NCBI GenBank assembly: GCA_014338405.1 | Contig: JTDE01000137.1 | Coordinates: forward strand, 225,772 to 289,771 | Reading direction: 5' to 3' | Length of the DNA stretch: 64,000 bases | Source of the DNA: Paragonimus skrjabini miyazakii | Lineage: Eukaryota > Platyhelminthes > Trematoda > Plagiorchiida > Troglotrematidae | Made by a program: the position numbers and the translations under genes | Shown here: piece by piece, positions 49,747 through 62,204 of the stretch | How the letters are laid out: each line of letters starts with the position of its first letter | How positions within the stretch are numbered: the first letter of the stretch is position 1 | The notes under the pieces: model-generated | The model's database searches: none | Told to the model about the DNA's origin: nothing | Seen by the model: the letters and a program-made list of their open reading frames with translations, nothing else

Positions 49747-50693
49747 GTAAGCGTTAAATAATGTGATGATGGAAGAAGTAATATTCAGACCAAAATTTAA
49801 GTAACAACATTCCAACAAACATCTGCGAATCATGTTTAATAATACCCATGAAACGTCGACAAAATTGGCGGTGAGCCAACGGTTTTTGTTGAAGAAATAA
49901 GTTGGTGTCATTATGTTGGCATTTCAGTTGCTTCCACTAGGTTTTGTCCGTATGAATCATATTTATTTTACATCTAAATTTGGCAGCCATTCAACACAAC
50001 TTATCTCATCTAGAACTTGATCTACTCCTCTTCGACAGATTGCTTTTTAACCGTGATGTGTCTTGAATAATTCAACTAAAAAAGAACTCATCAATGAAAC
50101 TGGCAAAGCTTATCCAAGCAAATGATCCCATCTGACATCAAATTCCAACAAGGTCCAACGTTGAGTGACTATATGCTGTATAACACTGCAAGGATAATTA
50201 GTCTCATCAACAACAACCTCAATATATTTCGCTAGTTTTTGTTTAGTCAAAAGTCATATTTGACTAACTTATATTTTTATACGGTTACAGGGTATCATTA
50301 AATTTCAAACTTGGAATTAGCCTGCAACATCTAAACGAAAATGTGGCTAACAGGGTACACTACTTCATTCGGTTAATCAACATCCCATATCTCCTGGAAA
50401 GTCTTATTCTGGATGCAACAAGAAGTGACAACTGACAATTGCTGTTGAATGAGCATCACAATCCACCTCCCGTCGCGTCAACCGATAGAAGAGAGAATTG
50501 AGTCACAAACACAAACCATACCGACAGAGATTATGTTGACGGAGAGCTAATCTACGTAATTGCAACGAAGTCTTTGTGGGAAGAAAAATTATTCCACTCA
50601 AACTCCGTATGATAGCCAGACAAATTTGCATACGGTAGTTCAGGATGTTTGACTGAACATTGTTTGGTCAATAAGGCTGGTCTAGGATGTTAT
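49747..50693. other. No gene recognised
   Basis: AT-rich stretch with one minus-strand chance-length frame (49717-49911). Confidence 0.45.
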
Positions 50694-50914
50694 CATTGGC
50701 AGACGTAGTTGGTTGTAATTGTAGTACTTCCTACCGCTCTGAAATTTTCATTGGAAGCGAAGTGTTTTCATCGTGTGTATTCAGGATAAATCTCTCCCAT
50801 GTGAACAAACGATCGTCTAAAATACTCCGAGATTTCACTCATTTTGCCATCCTGAGAATCGTTTGTGGCATACCTCTTTTTCCTGAAATGTTTCAACAAT
50901 ATGCAGGCGAATAA
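50694..50914 (+). CDS. Candidate terminal exon, low support
   Basis: An acceptor-like TGTTATCATTGGCAG ends at 50693-50694 and is followed by about 72 codons to a stop. The product includes CSTSYRSEIFIGSEVFSSCV and LFPEMFQQYAGE. No domain. Length is within chance expectation. Confidence 0.28.
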
Positions 50915-51181
50915 TTCGACCAAAAATGAAACACTGCTGTCTTACTCAGTAGGTCATTGATGGCTAGGCAAATTTCATCTGCATATATCACTTGACTGGC
51001 CTGCTCTCACGTCAGACTAGATGAGTTCTATCAAAATCGGCATCTTTCTTGCCAGTACCTTACAACATGAACGTCGTCTCAAAGATATATATCTAACCTT
51101 AAATTCCTTATAAACGAAGTCTGGTTAAACGCTGCGTAGCCCTTTGCTTTTCGATTCCGCGCAAAACTCATCTATAAACTT

Positions 51182-51376
51182 TCATTCTGCAAACAATTGC
51201 CGCTTGAACTCTTGAAACATGCAGCGAAACAGAATAGTGCTCAGATGGGCTAGTGGTTTTGGAATTACTATGAAAGACAATGGACTCAGATAGACAGTAC
51301 ACCGGACAATTAATTTTCTTGAGGCATGCTCACTTTTCACGGTAATTTTGAACAACTTTTCTGTATTTACCACCAT
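51182..51376 (-). CDS. Candidate small frame with strong ATG context
   Basis: On the minus strand AAAAATGGTG gives A at -3 and G at +4. The 64-residue product (MVVNTEKLFKITVKSEHASR ... RCMFQEFKRQLFAE) is basic and protein-like. It could be a small protein or a first exon. No recognised family. Confidence 0.3.
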   Translation of the reverse strand: MVVNTEKLFKITVKSEHASRKLIVRCTVYLSPLSFIVIPKPLAHLSTILFRCMFQEFKRQLFAE

Positions 51377-52645
51377 TTTTTAATTCTTTGTTACGTTTAC
51401 CTTCTTAAAATGGAATGTCTCTTGGAACTTCCTGTTTTCAATGGCTAAAATGAACCAGGTTGAGAAACGAACTTTGAACACTGGTATCCGCGTTGACCTC
51501 TGCCTGACCAATAAAACAATATACTGTTTTTCAATCTGTCGTTGGTGCGCTACTTTTCATAAACAATGATCGGAAAAGCGTCATATAATGTGAGGCCTCT
51601 GGATTGATTGTTAGGAATTGATGTTCGAATGACAATGAAATGGAGTAAAACTGACAAGGAGGTTTACAGCCACAATCCACGTAAACCAAGAATTCGGTTA
51701 TTTGCTACAATCCGAATACGATTCAATTTAAATTTTTTAGCCAGTAAACGTTCGTGAGCCCAAGTGCAATATTCAAATAGTTAGTCTCCATTTCCATGTT
51801 GGGTGAGCTGTATTAACAAGAAGAACATAAACGCAGTCACACGAAATCTTCCAAACTTTGGAGTGACTTAAGAATAGACACAAATGAAATGCTTATTTGA
51901 AGACTGTGGTAACATCAGCTTAATATATTTTATTTTGGATAAAGACATTCCTGAGTCAAGGGAGAACACTACGGAACGTAGCTCAGTTTGCTAGGACAAA
52001 CACATGACTAGTTGATGTTTTCCAAGTTAATTGTATTAGCAAAGTTAGGTAGGTTGTAGAAAGCTCTCAATTGCGCAAACAAATGGACCATTAGTAGAAT
52101 ATGAGTACACAATTTAGAATCCCGTGAAAATGTTGAGTAAAATTGTCCTTCAAAAAGATTCTGTATAATGTACGTATACGTTACTATTGCGCTCTACTGG
52201 GAAGACGTTAGACAGATTCGTTTTTCTGAAAGATGTACGTATTAGACTCGATTCAGTTGCCACTAACAGAATACACACACACGGCCAGTGCTACACGAGA
52301 TAAATAAGGAAGTAACCATGGAAATACAGACACTTCACTGTTGAACAAAATTGTTGTGGTCCATCGAATGATATTTGTAGAATGGTGTATCAGGTGGTTC
52401 AAGTCAAGCCGAAGCTAAGATTTTCATACGTGCATCGTTTCCAGTCTAAAACCTTATCTAATCACTCAGTAGTAACGAAACTGTCTGGCTGAACGGCGTG
52501 TTGATTGCATTTCATATTAGACCACTTGAGAAATCCTGCAGAGCACATCACATCAAGGACCACCCATGATACAGTGGAACGGGCGAGTAAATAAAACAAG
52601 CGGTCACGTATGTGAGCTCCTAGATATTTTTTCACAACATAACTG

Positions 52646-52882
52646 ATGGAGCAACCTTTTGTTAGCATTCCTTTTTCCGATGCTGATTCGAGTCCAGTCG
52701 ACTGCTTGTGTGCAGGAATTTCTGACCAAAACGTAATCTTCAGGTGGCAAATTACGTATCGTTCAAAATGGCTTTATTTCTTATCGTATTTTATTAAAGA
52801 CGGGAATTTTGTTTTGCAAATATATACTGGGGAAAATTCGGTTTCTTTCGGGAACTTTCGCGGATGCAGTATGTTTACGTAG
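52646..52882 (+). CDS. Candidate first exon or small protein
   Basis: An ATG at 52646 opens 78 codons: MEQPFVSIPFSDADSSPVDC at the start, then aromatic-rich sequence. A CTTCAG|GTGGCA donor-like site lies at about codon 32. An antisense frame (52462-52668) overlaps the start. Support is limited. Confidence 0.28.
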   Translation: MEQPFVSIPFSDADSSPVDCLCAGISDQNVIFRWQITYRSKWLYFLSYFIKDGNFVLQIYTGENSVSFGNFRGCSMFT

Positions 52883-55337
52883 TGTCTGGGGTGAACCGTT
52901 ATTAATGGGAGACAGTCGACTTCAGTTGAGTGTCTAATTTTTTCGTTGCTTCAGTACATCCATATTAAGACTAGAAGTATGCAGTTACATACAGAAGAAC
53001 TTGTTCAATATTGGAAATTTGAGGGCAACTAGAGTTCTTCTTGCAATCACAGAATGTAGATGATTAAAACTACAGGTAAGGCGAGGTAGTCATTCGGGAA
53101 GCACTATTTACTTCAAAGTATGTTTCATATACTCAAATACATTTCCTGGCATCAGCGAATCGGTTGAAGGTGCATATTATTTGAGATAGGCTCACGCATG
53201 TGCAAACAGTTGTTATGGCATTTATGACACAAGGGATATAGATATCACGATGTTCGAACGGTCTTAAATGGATTTGGACCGAAAATCTTCATGGTTAATC
53301 TATTTCCTCAGAACGAGGTTAGACATTGAGAAACCGGTCGTACTGCAGTAATGATTTGAGCATGTACCGTTGTGAATTATTCCCATCAAAAGAATTTCAT
53401 TTCAATACGGTTGTGGCTAGCAGATAACAGGTGATCTGAGATTGACTACGTACATCTCCTTCAAACAGTATGTATCCAAACCACTCAGATGTGAACCTCA
53501 ATTTGACCTGGTTTTTCCCATGCTTTCAGACTGTTCCACGTAGCAGGAAACATTTGGAAGTGGAGGTCACAATGAGGCTGAAGGTAATATTCCTTCAGGC
53601 AGAACATACGTATCACGTGTCGAAGAATGAAGTCTGAGTAAGCTTTATGATACGCGGTGTTGAGCAATAAAATGGGTGACTAAACATAACATCAAACCCT
53701 AGTTTTTCTTCCCGCTCCCATTGTGTCACATCACAATGTGAATGATGAAATGGACCTCCAGTTTCAATTCCTTGCACTGGCAGATCAGACCATACAATCA
53801 CATAACGTGAAGTTTCGTGGATTATTAACATTAACAAATTGAATCTTGACTAAAGTTCTGTCAGGCAATATTCGCAAAAACTCGGTCTTAGAAACTCACT
53901 AGAATCTTCAAACGTAAATGCTTTCGTAGTGTGACATTAACCCAGTGACTGGTAACTGCTCATCCAACAAACTGATGATTGAAATAAATGTCACTACTAT
54001 TCACTATAGACAGATGTAAATACAGTAATATGCGAATGAATCATTGTAGTCACGCCAAGCGTCTAGACAACACAATTATCACAAATCATTCTCAGACCGT
54101 ATTTTCAGGAACGAAGGAAACATTGTATTGTAGCACTGGATATGTGAACATCTTTGACGCTGTCTAACAACGACAGCAGGACCTGTAATGTTCCTCCTTC
54201 TGCTCACTTTCCCAGGTCCTTGCCTAGTGATTTTTGCTCGGTAAGCTATATTCCTGGGCCTCACTTCAGTGACGCAAGTGATAAAACAAGAACGGCGATC
54301 ATGCCAAACCGCGGATTTTTTCTTTTCAAACTTGTGCTCCGTTTAATTCAGAAAAGCAATCTTTTTCAACAATTACTTTGAAATAAACATGAAGAGAAAT
54401 TCTGAAGAAATATAAGACGTTATGTTTGGGAGAATTTCCAGGTTCGGTGCTTTGGTTTCCACGGGTGTGTTTACGGGTTAAATCCATCGTATCGCAAGGT
54501 TACTTTATTGAAGCAGACCGGTGGAAACTTAATGTCATTTCCTTTCTGTTAAATGTTTTCCCGACCAGTTGTCATTGAACAAGCAATTAGGATTTGACAT
54601 TGTCTAGAGGAAGTTTGTGCGCGTGTGCCATTTCATGTGGTCAGTGGTGCAACTGAACGCGTACGCGTCTAACATGGCCATTGTTGCACTAGCTTTGAGC
54701 TAGTTTGACACCGTACCGAATTGTTTATCCACTTGTATCTTTGGACATATTCAATCAAATGAAAAGCAAACACTACCACGAGGGTTGATATAGACAGTGT
54801 AGGTTTACAGTGAGGGTAGTCGTGTGCATCTTTTAGACGTCTAACTTCAAATCTCAGTGTGGGTTTCTAATAGAACAGTTTTCGGTTTCGTCTAATGAAT
54901 GCATATTCAAAACCAAAATTAAATTTTGTAATGTATCAAGTGGTTTTCATGTGATGCACGATTCTTAGATCTAGCTGAACTGACGTATGAACAAGGTTTA
55001 AAGACTCGGATGAGGAATAGTTAATGATAAATCTAGCCAGCGACCTTCTGAACGTTCAAAATTAATAAAACAGTCTTCCGACCTGTTCTGAATGAGACAA
55101 TAACAAATGGGTTTAGACAATCGGATAAAGTTGGTTTCCTTCAGCTGTTCACAGATTCCATGATATGTACTTAATACATTATAACGATATTTACCGCTTG
55201 ATTAAATAAAGAAAGCGCCCGCATGAAAATTCTGAAAAGACACCCAGGTAACAGATTATATGATGGAATGAAACAAATTGTTTCTGTTAGTGCTATTCCT
55301 GCAGCTTAATACTATATGACTGGACAAAAGGTAGGCC
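52883..55337. other. No firm gene
   Basis: AT-rich. Around 54,230-54,270 there is a donor (GCTCG|GTAAGC) followed 34 bp later by an acceptor (CCTCACTTCAG), but splicing them meets a stop at once, and the antisense strand is open too. Confidence 0.4.
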
Positions 55338-55395
55338 GACTGGAAAGTCTATAGGAATGCGAGAGCTGCGATCAATTGAGAATGATGTTCAACCT
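55338..55395 (+). repeat. SINE 3'-end fragment
   Basis: GGCCGACTGGAAAGTCTATA followed by GAGCTGCGATCAATTGAG and ATGATGTTCAACCTAT matches the last 55-60 bp of the 57-kb SINE copy in the same orientation. Only the 3' end is present, as expected of a 5'-truncated insertion. Confidence 0.75.
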
Positions 55396-55481
55396 ATACG
55401 AAAAGCAAAATCTTTTACTATTTATTAGTGAAATTAACTGAGGCTTTCAAATTATTTCGGTGAACTGGTTACTTCCAAATA

Positions 55482-55685
55482 ATGTTTTACTTTCCTGACG
55501 AGTCCATACCGGCCTTAAGTGTTCCATCAGTCACAGTATCGTTAATGAATGTACAGCTATCGTCTGGAAAAGAAACATGTCAGTGGGTCTACGCGTTTTC
55601 ATACGTAACAACTGATTTGGATAAAGTATTTCTTCATTTCAACATGGTTTTTTATGGTAAAACTGCCAAGTCAATATCTCTCTAA
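55482..55685 (+). CDS. Candidate exon with ATG, unknown protein
   Basis: An ATG at 55482 opens 67 codons: MFYFPDESIPALSVPSVTVS, then NVQLSSGKETCQWVYAFSYV. Composition is balanced and above-background GC marks the first 150 bp. No clear donor; it may end at the TAA or before the AT-rich 3' part. It does not match any family I know. Confidence 0.35.
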   Translation: MFYFPDESIPALSVPSVTVSLMNVQLSSGKETCQWVYAFSYVTTDLDKVFLHFNMVFYGKTAKSISL

Positions 55686-56484
55686 CCATGTCCTTAATTC
55701 AACGGATTCACGATTCTATCAAAAAAGAAATGCTTTTTCTGCGATGTATACATTTGGACAAATAATGCTTGAGCTTGTTTTATTTTTAAAAAACTATTTA
55801 ATATAGTCCTAATCATGGGGCAAACTTAAAAACACACTTTAACATATAGTGGCTTGTATCATGTCTTATTAGACAATCTTCTGAATTTGTTTATTACGTT
55901 GAACCTTTTACTGACGTTCTTAAATATCTACGTAGATGGAACGACTAAATGATACTGAGTTATAAACCAAAAACGAGTAAACTTTAAATCTGAAGTTGCA
56001 TGAAATGATTTGACCGTTCTCTCAGATGGTAATTTTTATCAAGGCTGTAATGAAAAGTCCGTTTTGCGGGGGAAACCTGGTGCGTCAGTTCCTTGCAAAA
56101 ACGATATAATGTTAAGAGACGCAGCTTATTCAAAGTTACGTTTGCTTGACTACTGTCCTCTAATCATAGCATGACGTTCACTAGTCAGATATATATGGAT
56201 AACGACCTATATTCTGATGTAACAGTCTAGTGTCGATTTCGTGCTATTTTTGCGTGCTCTTTGATTGGCGGTTTTGTTTTAGATCTCCCCGTAAAACATT
56301 CATCATCCCTACTGGAATTATTTCATTTTTATACCACCATGCAGTTAAACGTTTTCTATAAATTAATTGCAAAACAGATTTTGTTTACAACGAAACACAT
56401 ATAATTGGGGTGCAAACGGTTTACATTGGTTGTATGACGAAGTTATTTTCAATACTGTTATGTTTCCCGTCACGCGCTGATTAG
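55686..56484. other. No gene recognised
   Basis: AT-rich sequence, no supported frame. Confidence 0.5.
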
Positions 56485-56763
56485 GTTCTCACATGCATAT
56501 CATTGCGACTGTTGGAGGTTCCAGTTTGATCACTTCAACTACAACTGGGAAGCCGCTAGATCAATTGCAGATTTCTGGAATGCGGCTCCAGCAAGGTTTA
56601 GTTCCATTACCTGAAACATTTTTGTTTGATTCTTGCAGACTTGCATCCAATCATTCCGCTTGCTTGGTCTCATGATCAATCATCAGCTCCTTCAGATCAA
56701 GTATCATCTGTTTCTCTCCGCATTGAAAACGGCAGCGCTCGCCAATCAACAGCCGGATTATAG
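56485..56763 (+). CDS. Candidate gene end with a 43-bp intron
   Basis: Exon 56485-56595 follows the acceptor GCGCTGATTAG and reads MHIIATVGGSSLITSTTTGK, then PLDQLQISGMRLQQ, up to a good donor (CAGCAAG|GTTTAG), phase 1. A 43-bp intron (56596-56638) ends in a strong acceptor (TTTGTTTGATTCTTGCAG). Exon 56639-56763 supplies the two bases needed and continues as DLHPIIPLAWSHDQSSAPSD, then QVSSVSLRIENGSARQSTAGL to TAG. The Ser/Gln/Gly-rich, disorder-like product resembles linker regions of regulatory proteins. Another frame of exon 2 runs to a GTAAGA donor near 56,782, so this reading is not proven. Confidence 0.45.
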
Positions 56764-56939
56764 GGGCACAACAGCTGTTGGTAAGAAACTCTCGCTGAAG
56801 GTAATCAAGACAAATAATTCCTTGAATGTTAACCAACTAGCAGCCTAGAGACAACCACGGATATCACAAACAAACACTGGTGTTGTTGATTTGCACATAC
56901 GTTTTGAAACCATTGATTCAATTCGACAAACAAGTAATT

Positions 56940-57290
56940 ACTGATGAGTAGTCGGGTATTTGGTTTATATCAATTTGAACATCACCCACAATTGATCGCA
57001 GCTGTCGCATTCCTACATAATCGGGAAACCTGATCATTACTCACAAGCGAAAGTGGTTGAGCGTTCACATATGATAATACGGTCGTGCCTAACGTGATGT
57101 CAATGGCGCAGTGTTAAACACGGTTGCCTCATGAACAGCGTGTTCGTGGTTCAAGTCCCGGCAGTGGCGATGATATGCACTAATGAGTGCGAAACTCGAC
57201 TCTAGTGCTTCTTTCCGACAGGGGCCGACTGGATAGTCTATGGAAATGCAACAGCTGCGATCAACTGTAGGTGGTGTTCAAATTGAAATT
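56940..57290 (+). repeat. tRNA-like SINE, copy with fold-back ends and 11-bp target duplication
   Basis: About 350 bp flanked by AACAAGTAATT on both sides (56929-56939 and 57291-57301). The core has an A-box-like TGGCGCAGTGT (57104-57114) and a B-box GGTTCAAGTCC (57148-57158), 44 bp apart, as in tRNA-derived polymerase III promoters. Unlike the copy at 1.2 kb, its 5' head (about 56963-57015) is an inverted copy of its own 3' end (about 57240-57293): both contain TTTGAACA(T/C)CACC(C/T)ACA and TTGATCGCAGCTGT when read inward. The transcript could therefore fold into a long terminal stem. Confidence 0.85.
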
Positions 57291-57301
57291 AACAAGTAAT
57301 T

Positions 57302-58143
57302 GTTTCAGACCTGTTGTCTATTGCACTAATATCCTTATTTTCTTTACCAGACGATCGGTGACCTAGCAACATAACTCTGAAGACGCAATTTTACAAATGT
57401 ACAATATTTTTCACAAATTTTTTGTGCTAGTGATGGCGATAAAAGTATATGAGCCTTCAAACATTCCACTCTGAAGGTTGGTTGATATCCTGTTGTGAAT
57501 TCTTTGATTGAGACTTCATGTGCTTGAGTTGTTTCCAAGGAAAAATGTGATCTGTTGCGCAAGTGACTGATTGTACATTTATATAGACGTATATATTAAC
57601 TTCGTCTTCTACCTCAAAAGTGTGTGTGTGCATTCATTTCGTTTGCTGCAGTTCACGAGAAGGAAAACCTACTGATCTGGTCAGCAAAAGGTTTTAACGC
57701 ATCAGTAGATGTCACTGAGCAAACTAACGATTGGTAAGAAATCATACGTGTTTAAGGACGTTGTAGCGGGCTAATTTAACCGAACAACATACAGTGTTTG
57801 GGCGGATCTAAAGGAGGTTATTAACAGTTCTAACAACATAGCGATCAGCGACAGTTGAAAAAATATGAGTTTTAATTTGATTCGACAGTCGGACATATCG
57901 TCACAAGAAATTGAGAACGCCTGTCAAGCATGACCACATCTCAAGATCACCGATGACCATAAGTGGGTTGTCTTTGTAAATGAGAGGGATTCAGTCGACT
58001 CCTAAACGACATTGATTTGTTAGCGGTATGAGTACGTTTCCACGTCTTTAGTTGAGTGAGCTCAGCACGATAGACGGTGCGCAAAATGCTGACGTTTATT
58101 TTTAGACGATGAGAAGCGTTCCTTACATTTTCTCAACTTCATA
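57302..58143. other. No gene recognised
   Basis: AT-rich, with a short GT run (about 57,621-57,631) and a minus-strand chance-length frame (57344-57562). Confidence 0.5.
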
Positions 58144-58425
58144 ATGAACTGCGAATTTTCCGCAAGCCACAGCCCCCAGTTACTCATCAAAATTGGCGGG
58201 AATGTGGTTGCCCCCGTTCCAAATTATTGCAATCTAGTGGCCAGGCAGCAGTGCGATAAAAAAATTTTCGGAATGATTAGAAAGTTAAACAAGGAAGACG
58301 CCATGGTGCACTGTAAAAATGACTTGCAAAAACAGTTGCCTTGTCAAGAACTTCAAACGGTTTCATTTTCATTATATTGCAGTCCCCTGCCACAAGTATG
58401 TTCAATCAACTTGCAAAACCGTTGA
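58144..58425 (+). CDS. Candidate first exon or small basic protein
   Basis: An ATG at 58144 (A at -3) opens 93 codons at GC above background: MNCEFSASHSPQLLIKIGGN, VVAPVPNYCNLVARQQCDKK, then IFGMIRKLNKEDAMVHCKND. A very good acceptor (TTTCATTTTCATTATATTGCAG) lies inside the 3' part at about 58,381, which suggests that the true exon stops earlier and a new one starts there. Cys-containing and basic; no domain recognised. Confidence 0.4.
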   Translation: MNCEFSASHSPQLLIKIGGNVVAPVPNYCNLVARQQCDKKIFGMIRKLNKEDAMVHCKNDLQKQLPCQELQTVSFSLYCSPLPQVCSINLQNR

Positions 58426-58736
58426 AACAAAAATGTTGACTTGCGTACTACTATTGATTTGCAGACTGTGCACCGTTGAGGACTGTTTTACACTTCCGCA
58501 TGCATGATTTTCGAAAAGGTTTTCACAACAATATTTCGGACATCGCATTGCTACTTTGTAAGATGCGTGAAATGTAGGTAGTGTATTTAGACACTCGAGT
58601 GTCATGACCAACTGGAAGTATCTCAAAGCAGTTCATAATCATAATATCGATAAGTTTTCCGTTTTCTACCAATAACCCTAGAAAGTGATTAAGTGGGTAC
58701 TGTTTTGTACATGGCGATTTTTGAACGACCTTGAAC

Positions 58737-58835
58737 CTGCATAAGAGTTTGACCATTGAGTGAACAGAACAGCCAGCAGACGCTATTGAGCAAGTTGGTT
58801 CATATTTGTATCCTAATAGCGAATTAGACCACAAA
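58737..58835 (-). CDS. Candidate 99-bp internal exon
   Basis: On the minus strand an acceptor (CATCTACTGTTCAG) and a donor (TATGCAG|GTTCAA) bracket a frame reading LWSNSLLGYKYEPTCSIASA, then GCSVHSMVKLLC. It enters with one base and leaves in phase 2. Small and Cys-containing; no family recognised. Confidence 0.33.
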
Positions 58836-61740
58836 CTGAACAGTAGATGCTAGGAGTTGTTTGGGCTGAAAGCCAGAATACTGTATAGCTTTGGCATTTG
58901 GTCTAGATATTGACATGTATCATGGATTTATTTCCTTAATGAGCCTAACTGAGTAGAGCTGCCTGATTCAGCGTTGCGGTGAAGTTATTTTATACTGGAG
59001 TACTAAGCAAAGATGTTTGACGTCACTGCATTTTCGACTACACTTTTGGTTAGTTGATCTAAAAACAAAGTGTTCTAAATATGCTGTCAAGAATTATCTA
59101 CTTCGTATGTAGACTCTCAGCTTGAAGCACGTGATCACGGATTACTAATAGAGTTTTAAGAACTTTATTGTTATTTCAAATTGGATGAGTATTTCTGACC
59201 AACATGGCGTATGATTGTCATGTAGAGTTGTATTCCTCTAGCAAACAGGTTACGTCAGACATAACACAGTTGGCTGATTCTCATTTCACTTGAAAAGAAT
59301 ATAAGAACTTGGCTAAAACAGGGTGAAGCGATAAAACACTACATTTTTGGACATTGAGTAAGATTGCAAGGATCGCAGTTTGAGAAGTGGGTCAGCTACA
59401 ACACCGTTCATATTTTTATTTAAATTAGCAATATGTCTAGTGCATTTTTATCGAGTTTTTTCTGGCAAGTTTGCAGCTGTTGTGTTACTGTAAGCAAAAT
59501 CGAGCCTTTTCCATGAGACACACACTCATCCAATCACATGTAAAACGATTAAACTACACTTCCATGAACTGTGTGCTGCTTCAGAATATGATGTGTCAGA
59601 GTGAGCCTGATTTCCTCAAAACCTAAGCTGATAGACGGAACCAGTGGTGATCTTCTTGGTCAGGAAATTTCAGATCATCTGCGATCGAGGTTTAGTTGAT
59701 CAACCAGAGTACCCATTAGTTATCTGTAAATGGTCATTCTTCTGTTACGGCCAACCCGCTAACAGTTTGACGAGATTAGTATTAATAATTTTCGTAAACA
59801 AGTGTAGACAATGGTTTTTAACGTTTCATGTATCAGAGTGACAAATGAAGTCGTGTACTTTCAGAGGACATACAAGACAAGTCATCTATCCTCTGATGTG
59901 CATTCTGGTTGTAGATTCTCTCTGTCTGTATACAGATGATATAATATTGTGGCAAAGCAAAATGAATGACGAAGGCAACACTGACCAGTTCAATCTGAAA
60001 TGTTCATTGGATATCTATTAATATCAGACTACTTGCAGAAAAATTCTGTTACCTGAAATATTATTTTTGATTTTATGCGGATAATCTATTTTATAACGTA
60101 TAATTTTATTATGTAATGAATAACGACGTCAGCAGTCAGTCTCGCTAACACCGTTTAAAGGATATAAACACGGCCGAATCGGAGCAGTTTGTGCCTTTTT
60201 CTAGTGCGGTTACACGTTCCGGTTTCAGGTAGAGTTAGGTTTCAAAATTGAAGAGAAACACCGTTGTTTGGAAACTTTGAAGGCAAATGGGACATGTATT
60301 TTGCCAACCCACTAAGCATTAAGAAATATAAGCCAGCATATAAAAAAGAAAGTTGTTTGTATAAATCCGTTATAACAGTTACAGCGTGCAGTCTATGTGT
60401 GAACACATTTCTTTGTGGGAAGGTGACTATTAAAGCAGATGCCATGGTTCGCTACTGATATTGAACCTACCGGAAAGGAATATTTGCGTCACTTAACGAT
60501 TTGGCTTAATAGATGTCACGTTGAAGAAGGCAAATTCGCACGCTAGTCATTTTGAACAATTGGAAAACACAGGCGTTCGATAGATTATTCACCAAACATG
60601 AATGTTAGGTGACATAACCGAATAGATCCATCCAATTTATAATGTGCACGGTTCCCGTACTTTTGTTTATGCTGTTTCATGAAACTTACCCTCATATATT
60701 GATCGCTTTCACTGTGCTTTCAGAAAGGCTTTCATTCAGTTCAGACCAGTTGTACGACTACAAAGTTATTTCAGTTTTATCATTGACCCATGCTTTTTGC
60801 CTTGTAATCCTTCCTTCTACAACAAGCCCTCAATGAAACATTTATTAAGATTTCCGGTTTTAAATGGATCGAATTAGTTTCTCAGCCTGCCGAAGGAAAC
60901 TGGAATTCATCTTCCGATAGATCGAACGCCGCACTCTATGGACAGTTGATTACTGCTCACATCCTACAATTTGTACGCATTTACTGGTGGTATTTTGAAC
61001 CATCGTTTGTATGTTGCCAGACAGTACTAGTCATTTTAAATACGCTCTTTCGAATCGGTGACTAATTTCAAACTTCTTGGATGTACAGCGAGGTGTATAG
61101 TAAAATAAATTGTTTCTTACTTTTTCCTTTATCTACAGTGTTGACTAAAAATCGTGATATCACCACGAGAAATCTAAATCACTTCTAATAATAGACGACT
61201 ATGATAAATATTCTCAATCTATTGAAAACGTGTTCAACATCGTTGGGGTTTCCACTGCGTTCAGTCACGTTCGGATTTATCATCGTGTTGGTTTCGGTAT
61301 CTCACTGACAGTAACTATTCAGTAACCTAGAGTCCCACATGTCATGTTAAAACTTCCTCGTTATCGGCAACGTAAGTTTCCACAAGAATTTCTTATGTAA
61401 TCAAAGGTATTCACCAAAGCCTAGAACTTCTATTAAATCAAAACAATCATATTCTACTGATAATCTGGCTCTCTAAACTATCCATTAAATTTACTTTTGA
61501 AGCTTTTTTTTGGTTTGAGGATCACAATTAAGAGACGCTGAAATATACTGGTGTACACATAACTGTTATGCACATTCATACAGAGTCCCCGGGTAATTAC
61601 GAAAAGATTTGATTCATTCGTTTAATACAATGTTAGGCGTGCAGAATTTTCGTGTCATTCTGCTGTTTCATTCACTAAGAGATTATATATAAAAAGTTCG
61701 GGATATGTTGGATGGATAAATTCACGGTTACTGTATAGCA
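58836..61740. other. No firm gene
   Basis: AT-rich. An ATG frame at 60642-60836 (plus) begins with a hydrophobic, signal-like MCTVPVLLFMLFHETYPHIL and has an acceptor-like CTGTGCTTTCAG inside, but is within chance expectation. Confidence 0.45.
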
Positions 61741-61747
61741 GAACCAC

Positions 61748-62041
61748 GTGTTATGGAACAGTTGTTGGATTTTGCGTCATCAGTATATTTACCGCTCAAT
61801 CTCACCACATGACGTTCGTGCTGATGAGCAACCATTCGTTTGCAAGAAAGTTCGAAACTACTTAACAGGTTCTGACCTGCCGCTAACTGGTCTCATACTG
61901 ATATGTACTCGAATGGTTTTTGTATCAGAAACGAACAACCATCCCAATTTCGCCCAGAACTCTCTCAGTAGTATCTGCAAAATTGCTAACTACCTGTATT
62001 TCTCGATACCAGGTCAACAAACGATAGAGCACACGATTTAA
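61748..62041 (+). CDS. Candidate exon, unknown protein
   Basis: A frame of about 97 codons without an ATG at its start. Residues 20-90 look coding (HDVRADEQPFVCKKVRNYLT, GSDLPLTGLILICTRMVF, then NHPNFAQNSLSSICKIANYL). A donor-like ACCAG|GTCAAC lies near the end in phase 1, which does not match the phase-0 exon at 62205. No domain recognised. Confidence 0.37.
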   Translation: MLWNSCWILRHQYIYRSISPHDVRADEQPFVCKKVRNYLTGSDLPLTGLILICTRMVFVSETNNHPNFAQNSLSSICKIANYLYFSIPGQQTIEHTI

Positions 62042-62204
62042 TATAGACAGTTTATTAAGGTTAATTTTCATTCCTCGACTGTATTTCCCCAGTCATTGCT
62101 GTGGATAATTAAAGAGTTGTTTTTCGCCGTACAGTTAAACATATTTTATCTAGAAGTTGTCGCTTCGCTTGGGCTCTTCCGTCGGCTCATCACTGTTGTT
62201 TCAG

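Noticed and set aside
54240..54275. A micro-intron of about 34 bp (GTAAGC ... CACTTCAG)
   Set aside because: Both splice signals are good, but splicing leads straight into TGA in the only plausible frame and the antisense strand is open as well.
57104..57158. A functional tRNA gene
   Set aside because: The A- and B-box-like motifs are real, but the segment does not close into an acceptor stem and lies inside a dispersed repeat with target-site duplications, so it is a SINE core.
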